Source: Lysobacterales bacterium (GTDB taxonomy: Bacteria; Pseudomonadota; Gammaproteobacteria; Xanthomonadales; Rhodanobacteraceae). From it: a stretch of DNA of 64,000 bases. Positions 37,698 through 46,944 of the stretch are shown here, one piece after another. A program made the translations under genes and the position numbers. Location of the stretch: positions 1 to 64,000 of the forward strand of contig QUBV01000010.1 of assembly GCA_014338185.1 (NCBI GenBank). Direction: 5' to 3'. The first letter of the stretch is position 1; every line of letters starts with the position of its first letter. The notes below the pieces were generated by a model. That model did no database searches. It was not told where the DNA came from and worked only from the letters and a program-made list of their open reading frames with translations.

Positions 37698-38171
37698 CTA
37701 CGCCACCGGCAGTGGCGCCTGCGCCGGCAGTTCGACGTTGCGACGGAATTCGAAGATCAGGCGCGTCTCGATGTGCGCAACTTCCTCGCGCTCGGTGAAC
37801 GCCGCAAGCGTGAAGCTGCGCAGGTGTTCGCTGTCACGCACGCCCACGTGCACGAGGAAATCGTCGGCGCCGGCCACGTGATAGCAGGCCAGCACTTCGG
37901 GCAGGCTCAGCAGGTGCTGGTGGAAGCCGTCGACGAGCGCGCGCGAATGCCGTGCCAGCCGCACCGACACCATCGCCTGCAGCGCCACGCCCAGCGCCTG
38001 CGGTGCGATCTCGGCGTGGTAGCCCAGCAACACGCGCGACTCGCGCATGCGGCGAATGCGCTCGAGCGCGGTCGACGGCGCGATGCCGACCTTTTCGGCC
38101 AGGTCCTTGTTGGGCAGCCGAGCATTCTTCCGCAACAGCCGCAGCAGGTCGTAGTCGGTTCGATCGAGCAT
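37698..38171 (-). CDS. Lrp/AsnC family transcriptional regulator
   Basis: A 157-residue regulator. The N-terminal helix-turn-helix LDRTDYDLLRLLRKNARLPNKDLAEKVGIAPSTALERIRRM is followed by the RAM/AsnC effector domain (VSVRLARHSRALVDGFHQHLLSLPEVLACYHVAGADDFLVHVGV). Size and order are standard. It is divergent from the Cys/Met lyase gene across 96 bp, an arrangement that matches mdeR-mdeA of Pseudomonas putida, where the Lrp protein activates methionine gamma-lyase. It probably senses an amino acid and controls the lyase and itself. The ATG at 38171 is chosen because it gives the canonical start. Confidence 0.9.
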   Translation of the reverse strand: MLDRTDYDLLRLLRKNARLPNKDLAEKVGIAPSTALERIRRMRESRVLLGYHAEIAPQALGVALQAMVSVRLARHSRALVDGFHQHLLSLPEVLACYHVAGADDFLVHVGVRDSEHLRSFTLAAFTEREEVAHIETRLIFEFRRNVELPAQAPLPVA

Positions 38172-38267
38172 GGCGCATGGCCTTGATGGCGAAATATCGT
38201 TCGGCCACACGCACGCTGACCGAACCATGTTCCACAATGGTGCCATATCGTCGTTACGGAGGGCGCC
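38172..38267. promoter_or_regulatory. Divergent promoter region of Lrp regulator and PLP lyase
   Basis: This 96-bp interval is A/T-richer than its surroundings. It contains the inverted repeat ACCAT-8-ATGGT (38224-38241) and two copies of ATATCGT (near 38195 and 38245), plausible Lrp binding sites. A ribosome site GGAGGG precedes the lyase ATG. Confidence 0.5.
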
Positions 38268-39452
38268 ATGAGCCACCTGCACACCACGACCGTCCATGCC
38301 GGTCGCGACGACTTCGGCGCGCTGTGCGTGCACGCCCCGCCGCTGGACCTGTCGACCACCTACCCGGTGCGCGACCTCGCCACCGGCACCGCGAGCTTCG
38401 ATGCGCTGGTCGCAGGCGCGGCGCATGCCGACAATCCGATCTATGCGCGCCTGCACAACCCGACCGTGGCGCGCGTGGAGCAGGCCATCGCCAGCCTCGA
38501 GGGCACCCAGGCCTGCGTGGCCTTCGCCTCGGGCATGGCCGCGCTCACCGCGGTGCTGCTCGAGCGCAGCCAGCACGGCCGCCACGTACTGGTCGTGCGG
38601 CCGCTGTACGGCACCTCCGACCACCTGCTCGCGAGTGGGCTGTGCGGGCTCGAGGCCGAGTTCGTCGAAGCCGGCGAAATCGCCGCGCGCCGCCGCGCCG
38701 ACACCGTGCTGGTGGTCATCGAGACCCCGTCCAACCCGACCCTCAACCTCGTCGACATCCGTGCGGTGGTGGCCGCGGCCGGCACGGTGCCGGTGCTGGT
38801 CGATTCGACCTTCGCCACGCCGGTGCTGCAGCGCCCGGCCGAGTGTGGCGCCACCTGGGTGCTGCACAGTGCCACCAAGTTCCTCGGCGGCCATGGCGAC
38901 GTGATCGCGGGCGTGGTGTGCTGCGACGAGGCGCATGCGGGCGCGCTGCGCAGCGTGCGCGCGGCCACCGGCGCGCTGCTGCACCCGCTGGCCGCCTGGC
39001 TGCTGCACCGCGGCCTGCCCACGCTCGCGCTGCGGGTCGAGCGCGCGCAGGCCAATGCGCAGCTCATCGCGCAACGGCTGGCCGCGCATCCCGCGGTCGC
39101 GAAGGTGTACTACCCGGGCCTGCCCGGCAGCGCCAACGCGCACCTGCTGGGCAGCCAAATGAGTGGTCCAGGCGCGCTGCTTTCGTTCGAGCTGCATGGC
39201 GGCCATGCCGATGCGGCTGCGGTCATGGCGCGGGTGAAGCTCATGACGCCGGCGGTGAGCCTGGGCTCGGTCGACACGCTGATCCAGCATCCCGCCGGCC
39301 TCACCCACCGCGTACTGGACGCGGCCACGCGCGCGGCCAGCGGCATCACCCCGGGCCTGCTGCGCCTGTCGGTCGGCATCGAGCACGTCGAGGACCTGTG
39401 GCAGGACCTCGCGCAGGCCTTGACCGGCCTCGCGCACGCGCAAGCCGACTGA
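38268..39452 (+). CDS. Cys/Met metabolism PLP lyase (methionine gamma-lyase-like)
   Basis: A 394-residue PLP enzyme of the cystathionine gamma-synthase family. Visible are HAGRDDFGALCVHAPPLDLSTTYPV, YARLHNPTVARVEQAIASLEG, ETPSNPTLNLVDI, VDSTFATPVLQRP, the PLP lysine in LHSATKFLGGHGD (K204), and RLSVGIEHVEDLWQDL. The divergent Lrp gene suggests a catabolic methionine gamma-lyase (methionine to methanethiol, 2-oxobutyrate and ammonia). However, the active-site cysteine found in well-known gamma-lyases (YGCT) is replaced here (LYGTSDHLL), so cystathionine gamma-lyase or gamma-synthase activity is also possible. A hairpin follows the gene. Confidence 0.85.
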   Translation: MSHLHTTTVHAGRDDFGALCVHAPPLDLSTTYPVRDLATGTASFDALVAGAAHADNPIYARLHNPTVARVEQAIASLEGTQACVAFASGMAALTAVLLERSQHGRHVLVVRPLYGTSDHLLASGLCGLEAEFVEAGEIAARRRADTVLVVIETPSNPTLNLVDIRAVVAAAGTVPVLVDSTFATPVLQRPAECGATWVLHSATKFLGGHGDVIAGVVCCDEAHAGALRSVRAATGALLHPLAAWLLHRGLPTLALRVERAQANAQLIAQRLAAHPAVAKVYYPGLPGSANAHLLGSQMSGPGALLSFELHGGHADAAAVMARVKLMTPAVSLGSVDTLIQHPAGLTHRVLDAATRAASGITPGLLRLSVGIEHVEDLWQDLAQALTGLAHAQAD

Positions 39453-39465
39453 GCACCGGTGCGGT

Positions 39466-39483
39466 GCCGGCCGGAGGGCCGGC
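39466..39483 (+). terminator. Hairpin after the PLP lyase
   Basis: Perfect 7-bp stem GCCGGCC/GGCCGGC with loop GGAG, 13 bp after the stop codon. Candidate terminator. Confidence 0.5.
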
Positions 39484-39621
39484 CACCCACCCGCGCAGGC
39501 ACCCACTCGCGCCAGCGCGCAGCGGCCTCGCGCGATCACGATCGGGGGCGCTTGCGCGCAATCGCGCGGGTGGCGCAGCGCTGTCCGGTCGGCGCGCCGG
39601 GCCGTGCCCGCTCGGCGCGAC

Positions 39622-39651
39622 TTGTGGCGCGCGGTACGACTCCCCCACACT
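39622..39651 (+). promoter_or_regulatory. Promoter of the cupin-hemerythrin gene
   Basis: TTGTGG (39622-39627) and CACACT (39646-39651) are separated by 18 bp. The -10 box ends six bases before the ATG at 39658 and there is no ribosome site, so the message is probably leaderless. Confidence 0.45.
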
Positions 39652-39657
39652 CGGTGC

Positions 39658-40674
39658 ATGACGCTCGGCCACACCCACCCACCTTCACCACACATGCGCC
39701 GGCTCGGGCGTTCGCGCGAGTACGAACTCACGGCCCTGCCCGAGCGCCTGCGCCACTGGCATGCGCCGCGCGCCAATCGCTGGGAATGCCTGCAGGTGAC
39801 GCGCGGCCGGCTCGACATCCAGTGGCTGGGTGAGGATGGCATCGCCGCGCTCGAACTCGGCGCCGGCAGCACGCGCTGGATCGCGCCGGGCACGCGCTGG
39901 CGCGTGGACGGCGGCAACGCCGATGCGGCATTCGTGCTGGAGATCCATGCCGACGACGCCACCGCCGCCGCCGCGCCGCAGCCGCTGCGCGCGGCCCTGC
40001 TCGACGATGCGACCTGCCTCACGGCGGCCGATGGCCCGACACTGGAGCACCTGCTGCGCACGCTCGCGCGCGGCAGCCACTGCCTGCTGCGCACGCCGTT
40101 CGATCCCACCGCCCAAGTCGGCGCGGCGATCGAGGCCGGTGCGGGTACGCTGGCCTGGCACCCGCTGGAGCGCACTGCGCACGAGCATGTGGCGCTGCTC
40201 GTGTGCGCCGCGCAGCCGATCGGCCTGCTCGAATACCTCGGGCGCGACCACGCGGTGATCGAGGCCGCGCTCGCCGGCGCACTGCACGGCGACACGCAGC
40301 GCATGCGCTGGCTGCGCAACGTGCTGGCGCGTCATCTGTTCATCGAGGAACGGTTGCTGTTTCCACCCTATCTCGCCGCGGGCGGGCGCGAGGGCTGGGT
40401 GCGTGGCCTGTGCAACGAGCACGGACACCTGCGACGCGATCTCGCACGCCTGGACGATGCGGCCACGCGACGCCGCTTCCTGCTGCTGCTCGATGGTCAT
40501 GACGAGAAGGAGGAGCAGCTCGTCTACCCCGACATCCTCGCGCGCACGCAAGCCGAACAGGCCAGGCTGGCGGTCGAGGTGATGGGCCTGGGCCTGGTCA
40601 CCGATACTGCCGCAAGCAATGCCGCCGCGTGCGCTCAGGGCAACATGACCGGACCGCTGGCCAGCAGCCCCTGA
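39658..40674 (+). CDS. Cupin (DUF1971/TehB-like) - hemerythrin fusion protein
   Basis: A 338-residue cytoplasmic protein made of three parts. Residues about 15-105 (LPERLRHWHAPRANRWECLQVTRGRLDIQWLGEDG... GSTRWIAPGTRWRV) look like the small cupin of the DUF1971/TehB N-terminal type. Residues about 115-185 resemble a DUF2249-like segment (LEHLLRTLARGSHCLLRTPFDP, LAWHPLER). Residues about 190-310 are a hemerythrin HHE domain with the iron-binding series YLGRDHAVIE, RHLFIEERLLF, NEHGHLRRDL and DGHDEKEEQLVYP. Such fusions are expected to sense or bind oxygen or nitric oxide. Its final 40 bp overlap the convergent diguanylate cyclase gene. An ATG at 39694 is an alternative start. Confidence 0.82.
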   Translation: MTLGHTHPPSPHMRRLGRSREYELTALPERLRHWHAPRANRWECLQVTRGRLDIQWLGEDGIAALELGAGSTRWIAPGTRWRVDGGNADAAFVLEIHADDATAAAAPQPLRAALLDDATCLTAADGPTLEHLLRTLARGSHCLLRTPFDPTAQVGAAIEAGAGTLAWHPLERTAHEHVALLVCAAQPIGLLEYLGRDHAVIEAALAGALHGDTQRMRWLRNVLARHLFIEERLLFPPYLAAGGREGWVRGLCNEHGHLRRDLARLDDAATRRRFLLLLDGHDEKEEQLVYPDILARTQAEQARLAVEVMGLGLVTDTAASNAAACAQGNMTGPLASSP

Positions 40675-42038
40675 CACGGGCCGCCATCGAAGCTGAGCCG
40701 GTCGCGACCCTGTTGCTTGCTGCAGTACAACGCCTCGTCGGCACGGCGCAACACCGCGGCCGGGTCCTCGCCCGCGAGGGCGATGGTGGCGCCGATGCTC
40801 ACGGTGACCGGACGCAGCGGCCAGGCGTGGCGACGGAACGCCGCGAGGATGCGCTCGCCGACCCGGGCCGCGCGCTCACGGTCGGAGTCGGGCAGCACGA
40901 CCACGAACTCCTCGCCACCATAGCGCGCGACCACGTCGCGTGGCCTCACCTCGGCGCGCAGCAGGCGTCCCGTCTCGCGCAGCACTTCGTCGCCGGCCTG
41001 GTGGCCGAAGCTGTCGTTGAAACTCTTGAAGCGGTCGAGGTCGAGCATGAGCACGCCCAGCGTGGCCAGCCCTTCGTGCTCGTGCAGCAGCGCGGCCAGG
41101 CGCTGGTCGAAGCCGCGCCGGTTGACCACCCCGGTGAGCGCGTCGGTGTGCGCATCCTCGCGCAGGGCGAGCACGGTGCGACGCTGGCGCTCGCTGCGGT
41201 CCATGAGGAAGGCGACCCACACGATCATCGTCGCCACCGCGCCACCGGTGGCCATCGTCGCCAGCGGCAGCGTGAGCGACTCGGCGATCTGCCAACGCGA
41301 CTGCATCAACTCGAACACGAAGGTGAGCAGCACCGGCAGCAGCAGCGATGGCAGGATCAGGCGACGCGCGAACGCGCCGCCGAGACTGTCGGCCACGGCG
41401 ATGCGGGTGAGCCCGCGCGTGGGCACCGACGACATCCATGCGAGCGCCAGCAACAACAGCGCCAGCGCCGTAGCCAGCGGCAGCCGGTTGAGCAGGTCGG
41501 CGCTGCCACCGGCCAGCACCATGCCGTAGGACGCCGCCGAGGCGGTGCCGATCGCGATCACCACCAGCGCGCACGCTTCGCCCAGCCACAGCGCGCGCCG
41601 CGACGCCACGCACACGCCGAGCACGCCAATCAGCGCGAAACCGACCGTGGCCACTTCGGTCATGTGCAGCGGCGTTCCCTGCGCCTCGACCGCCAGCCAC
41701 CGTTCCAGCCAACGCACGAATGGCTCGTGGCCGCCGCCCAGGTAATGAATGGACTCGAAGCCGGCGTAGGCCAGCAGCAGCACGGACAAGGCGAGGCTGA
41801 GACTGCGCGCTCGAGGCGCGAGCAGCAAGGCTCCGGCAGCGAGCACGGCGGCGCACGCCGCGCCGAAGCGCATGCCGGCAGTCGCGCCAGCCAGAAGGCG
41901 CAGCACGTCCACGCCGGTCAGCCACGCCAGCAGCGTGAGCAGCCCCAGCGCCAGCACCAGCCAGCCCGCCACACGCGAGAACATCACGAACGCGCGCACG
42001 ACCGCTGCATTGAAGCGAATTTCTTCCAGTCCCACCAC
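40635..42038 (-). CDS. Membrane-bound diguanylate cyclase (GGDEF)
   Basis: A 467-residue inner-membrane protein. About 275 N-terminal residues contain seven to nine hydrophobic segments (for example VMFSRVAGWLVLALGLLTLLAWLTG and LATALALLLLALAWM), an uncharacterised membrane sensor. The C-terminal GGDEF domain (about 300-455) is active-looking: DALTGVVNRRGFDQRL, LDLDRFKSFNDSFGHQAGDEVL and ARYGGEEFVVVLP (GGEEF 374-378). An inhibitory site RPRD (365-368) sits exactly five residues before it, so product inhibition by cyclic-di-GMP is expected. It is convergent with the cupin-hemerythrin gene and divergent from the next cyclase. Confidence 0.92.
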   Translation of the reverse strand: MVGLEEIRFNAAVVRAFVMFSRVAGWLVLALGLLTLLAWLTGVDVLRLLAGATAGMRFGAACAAVLAAGALLLAPRARSLSLALSVLLLAYAGFESIHYLGGGHEPFVRWLERWLAVEAQGTPLHMTEVATVGFALIGVLGVCVASRRALWLGEACALVVIAIGTASAASYGMVLAGGSADLLNRLPLATALALLLLALAWMSSVPTRGLTRIAVADSLGGAFARRLILPSLLLPVLLTFVFELMQSRWQIAESLTLPLATMATGGAVATMIVWVAFLMDRSERQRRTVLALREDAHTDALTGVVNRRGFDQRLAALLHEHEGLATLGVLMLDLDRFKSFNDSFGHQAGDEVLRETGRLLRAEVRPRDVVARYGGEEFVVVLPDSDRERAARVGERILAAFRRHAWPLRPVTVSIGATIALAGEDPAAVLRRADEALYCSKQQGRDRLSFDGGPCQGLLASGPVMLP

Positions 42039-42325
42039 GCCCTCCGCTCAGCCCGGGTCACCCGCCCGGCGTGCGCCGGCGGTGCCGTGCGCGCGGGTTC
42101 GATCCTGTCCCCACGGTCAGGGCAAGACGCGTGCCAGGCTTCCACCGTGGCGGCCAGGACATGGAACCGCGTGATTTTGCACTGAAAAACCCTTGCGCGC
42201 CCGCGAGTTGGCGCAAAATTTGCATTTCATGACATCGTATGCCAAAGGTGGCGTGCGGCCGGTCGTGGCCGCAGACTGCCGGCACACGCCTGCATCGGCC
42301 TGACAGCCATTGGCAAGGGGGCAGC
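42039..42325. other. 287-bp divergent region between two diguanylate cyclase genes
   Basis: No gene is seen. The right half is locally A/T-rich (around 42172-42240) and includes the palindrome GCAAAATTTGC (42213-42223), the likely promoter or operator area for one or both cyclases. A ribosome site AAGGGGG (42315-42321) precedes the ATG at 42326. Confidence 0.45.
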
Positions 42326-43648
<1,323 letters not shown>

Positions 43649-43732
43649 AACGTCTCGACGCCCTCCCACGCTTGCGCGCATGATCGTTGCAGCGGCCGCG
43701 CCATCGACGCGGCCCGCCTTCCGCAACAGGAT

Positions 43733-45844
43733 GTGCATCACCCGAGCCAAGGTTATCCGCACGTGCGCCAGCCCAATCCAGACGAGCAACGGGGCGATCC
43801 GGGCACCGTCGCAGCGGCGACGGAGTGGCTGCTCAACTTGCTGGCTGAGGTGACCGTGGTGCCCGACGAAGTGGTCGGGCCATTGCTGGAGGCACGCCTG
43901 GCGCAGTTGCCGGGCGTGGCCTCGGTCAGGTTCCACCGCGACCGCCGCACCGCGCTGTCGGCGTGCGAGCGTTGCGATGTGCTCGAAGTCGGCGAAACCT
44001 GCCTGGGCAGCCTGTGCTGGCGGGTGCGCAACGCCGAGGCGTTCAGCGCCTGCGAACCCTGGCTGCCCGCACTGTGCGTGACGCTGGCCACGCTGCTGCA
44101 CGCGCGCTGCCTGCGTGCGCAGCCGCACGCCACCGGCACGGCCGCGGCGCAGCGCGGCGAAACCCGCTTCCGCGACCTGTTCGACAACTCGCCTGATCCC
44201 TGCTGGCTGATCGAACGCGGCCAGTTCACCGACTGCAACCACGCCGCGAGCGCGATGCTCGGCTACGCGCGGCGTGAGGACATTCTGCAGCATCCCTCGC
44301 GGCTGTCGCCCGAGTTTCAGCCCGATGGGCGTTCCTCGTTCGAGAAGGCCGAGGAGATGATGCAGATTGCGATGCGCGAGGGCGTGCACCGCTTCGAGTG
44401 GCAGCACCGCCGCGCCGACGGTTCGTGCTTTCCCGCCGAGGTTACGCTCGCACGCATCGACATGCAGGATCAGCCGGCCCTGTACTGTGTGTGGCGCGAC
44501 ATCACCCAGCGCAAGCAGATCGAACGCCAGGCCTATGAACTGGCCTTCTTCGACCCGTTGACCAACCTGCCCAATCGGCGCCTGCTGCACGAGCGCCTCG
44601 AACGCGCGATCGCGACCTGTGGGCGCGAAGGCCACCACGGCGCGCTGGTCTACCTCGACCTCGATCACTTCAAGGTGCTCAACGACACCCAGGGCCATGC
44701 GATCGGCGATCGCCTGCTGGTGGAGATGGCAGGGCGGCTCGCCACCGTGGTGCGCCACAGCGACACGGTGGCGCGCATGGGTGGCGACGAGTTCGTGCTG
44801 TTGCTGCAGCCGCTCGACCGGGACCGCACGCGCGCGGCGCGCCAGGCCGGCCGGATCGGCGAGCACGTGCTGCAGGCGCTCGCGCAACCGTGCCTGCTCG
44901 ATGCGATGCCCTACCAGAACAGCGCAAGCCTGGGCATCACCCTGTTCGATGGCCAGATCAGCGACGCCAACGAGATCCTCAAGCGCGCCGACATGGCGAT
45001 GTACGAGGCCAAGGCCGCCGGCCGCAACACGCTGCGCTTCTTCGACCCGGCGATCCAAGCCGGTGTGGCCGCGCGTGCGCAGCTGGAAGCGGACCTGCGC
45101 AGCGCGCTCGCGCACGAGGAGTTCCTGCTGCACTTCCAGCCGCAGGTCGACGCCGACGGGCACTGCCGCGCCGTCGAGGCCCTGCTGCGTTGGCAGCATC
45201 CACGGCAGGGCCTGCTCACCCCGCACCAGTTCATCGCGCTGGCCGAGGAAAGCGGGCTGATCGTGCCGATCGGCCACTGGGTCATCGGCCGCACCTGCCG
45301 CCTGCTCGGCGGCTGGCGCGCGCAGCCCTTGCTGCGCCGCCTGCAGGTTGCGGTCAACGTGAGCCCGCGCCAGTTCTACCAGCCCGCCTTCGTCGCGAGC
45401 GTGCGCGGGCTGCTGCACGAGCACCGCGTCGATCCGAGCCGGCTGCGCCTGGAGATCACCGAGGGCATGCTGCTCGGCAACGTCGAGCGCGCGGTCGCCA
45501 CCATGCGCGAGCTGAAGGCACTCGGCGTGAGCTTTGCGCTGGATGACTTCGGCACCGGCTACTCCTCGCTCAACTACGTCAAGCGCCTGCCGATCGACCA
45601 GATCAAGATCGACCAGTCGTTCGTGCGCGACATCCACACCGACAGCAACGACGCCGCGATCTGCCGCGCGGTCATCGCGATGGGCCGCAGCCTGGGCATG
45701 AGCACGCTGGCTGAAGGCGTGGAGACACCGCAGCAGTGGCAGTTCCTCATGCGCGAGGGATGCGATGCAGGCCAGGGTTTCCTGTTCGCCCCGCCGTTGG
45801 CACCCGATGTGCTCGGCGACTGGCTGCAGCGCCGCACCCACTGA
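43733..45844 (+). CDS. PAS-GGDEF-EAL cyclic-di-GMP turnover protein
   Basis: A 703-residue soluble protein. About 135 N-terminal residues resemble no named domain (they contain SACERCDVLEVGETCLGSLCW, rich in Cys). A PAS domain follows (FRDLFDNSPDPCWLIERGQFTDCNHAASAMLGY), then GGDEF (MGGDEF, motif 350-354, with inhibitory-site RHSD five residues before) and EAL (VEALLRW at 481-487, E482; DDFGTGYSSL at 604-613). Both catalytic sites look intact, so it could make or destroy cyclic-di-GMP depending on the signal. The frame opens with GTG at 43733; GTG at 43763 is an alternative start ten codons later. Confidence 0.9.
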   Translation: MHHPSQGYPHVRQPNPDEQRGDPGTVAAATEWLLNLLAEVTVVPDEVVGPLLEARLAQLPGVASVRFHRDRRTALSACERCDVLEVGETCLGSLCWRVRNAEAFSACEPWLPALCVTLATLLHARCLRAQPHATGTAAAQRGETRFRDLFDNSPDPCWLIERGQFTDCNHAASAMLGYARREDILQHPSRLSPEFQPDGRSSFEKAEEMMQIAMREGVHRFEWQHRRADGSCFPAEVTLARIDMQDQPALYCVWRDITQRKQIERQAYELAFFDPLTNLPNRRLLHERLERAIATCGREGHHGALVYLDLDHFKVLNDTQGHAIGDRLLVEMAGRLATVVRHSDTVARMGGDEFVLLLQPLDRDRTRAARQAGRIGEHVLQALAQPCLLDAMPYQNSASLGITLFDGQISDANEILKRADMAMYEAKAAGRNTLRFFDPAIQAGVAARAQLEADLRSALAHEEFLLHFQPQVDADGHCRAVEALLRWQHPRQGLLTPHQFIALAEESGLIVPIGHWVIGRTCRLLGGWRAQPLLRRLQVAVNVSPRQFYQPAFVASVRGLLHEHRVDPSRLRLEITEGMLLGNVERAVATMRELKALGVSFALDDFGTGYSSLNYVKRLPIDQIKIDQSFVRDIHTDSNDAAICRAVIAMGRSLGMSTLAEGVETPQQWQFLMREGCDAGQGFLFAPPLAPDVLGDWLQRRTH

Positions 45845-45866
45845 ACGACCCGCATGGATTGCGGCA

Positions 45867-45893
45867 GCGCCGCCCTGCGCAGGCGCGCGGCGC
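45867..45893. terminator. Hairpin between convergent PAS-GGDEF-EAL and PEP-mutase-like genes
   Basis: Stem GCGCCGC/GCGGCGC enclosing the smaller palindrome CCTGCGCAGG. It sits in the 57-bp gap between convergent genes, so termination from both sides is plausible. Confidence 0.45.
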
Positions 45894-45901
45894 ACCAGCG
45901 G

Positions 45902-46738
45902 TCAATCGCGCTCGAACAGACGCTGCGCCTGCTCGTAGTCGAACGCCGAGGCCAGTGCAGCGAAGTCACCTTCGTGGCGCAGGCGCTGCGCGGCCGCGTG
46001 CACGGCGCCGAGCGCCAGCGTGGCCAGCCGGGTGGCCGTGCTCACGCGTGCGACGCCGAGGCGCGCCAGTTCATCCAGCCGCGGCAGGCCGGGGCGCGCG
46101 CCGATGTTGACCGGTGCGGGAATCGCCGCGCACAACCGGCCGATCAGCGCCGGTTGCGCCACCGCGATCGGGTAGATGCAGTCGGCGCCGGCCGCGAGGT
46201 ATGCGCGGGCACGGCGCAGGCCGTCCTCGAAGCGCTCCTCGTCGCTGGCCGCGCCGCCCACGATCCATACATCCACGCGCGCATTGATCACCAGCGGCAC
46301 GCCGCAGGCATCGGCCGCCTCGCGCGCGGCGGCGATGCGTGCGGCGGCGGCATCGATGTCGCGCAGGCGGGTGTGCCCGATGCCATCTTCGAGGTTGACG
46401 CCCACCGCGCCGGTGTCGATGAGTGCGCGCACGTGCTCGCCCACGCCGGCCGCCGTCGCGGCATGGCCGCCCTCGAAGTCGACGCTGACCGGCACCGCGG
46501 TCACGCGCACGATGCGCGCGATCGCCGCCAGCAGTTCGTCCAGCGGCGCCCGCTCGCCATCAGCGTAGCCCAGTGACCAGGCCATGCCACCGCTGGTGGT
46601 CGCGACCGCGGCGAAGCCGAGTGCGGCCAACAGGCGCGCGCTGCCCGCATCCCATGCGTTGGGCAGCAGCAGCGGGCGTGGGTGCCGGTGCAGCGCACGC
46701 AGGCGCTGCGCCAGTTCGAGCTGGGTGGGTCGATCCAT
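45902..46738 (-). CDS. Isocitrate lyase/PEP mutase family enzyme
   Basis: A 278-residue TIM-barrel enzyme of the PEP mutase/isocitrate lyase superfamily. Visible blocks are LLLPNAWDAGSARLLAALGFAAVATTSGGMAWSLGYADGE (about 23-62), VPVSVDFEGGHA, VGVNLEDGIGH and INARVDVWIVG, including the acidic metal-binding residues (D, E, E/D) of the barrel. The longer isocitrate lyase cysteine loop is absent, so it is a member of the oxaloacetate decarboxylase/carboxyphosphonoenolpyruvate-like branch of unknown substrate. ATGs at 46738 and 46768 both have purine-rich sites upstream; I chose 46738 because its N-terminus fits the family. It is divergent from the RND operon. Confidence 0.85.
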   Translation of the reverse strand: MDRPTQLELAQRLRALHRHPRPLLLPNAWDAGSARLLAALGFAAVATTSGGMAWSLGYADGERAPLDELLAAIARIVRVTAVPVSVDFEGGHAATAAGVGEHVRALIDTGAVGVNLEDGIGHTRLRDIDAAAARIAAAREAADACGVPLVINARVDVWIVGGAASDEERFEDGLRRARAYLAAGADCIYPIAVAQPALIGRLCAAIPAPVNIGARPGLPRLDELARLGVARVSTATRLATLALGAVHAAAQRLRHEGDFAALASAFDYEQAQRLFERD

Positions 46739-46944
46739 CAGGATGGCCTCAACGGAGCAGTCGTCCATGGTGCCAGCTCCGTGCCGGCTGGCCCACCACG
46801 TGACCTTCGACTCACCCAAACCGGAGCGATTCCTGTTCAAATGGCACCCTTGGCACCCCGCAGCGGGCCTGCCGCTGGCCGATCCCGTCGGCACCGGCGG
46901 CGGCAGACCCCGGGGCCATTCCCCACGACCATGGAGAATCGCGC

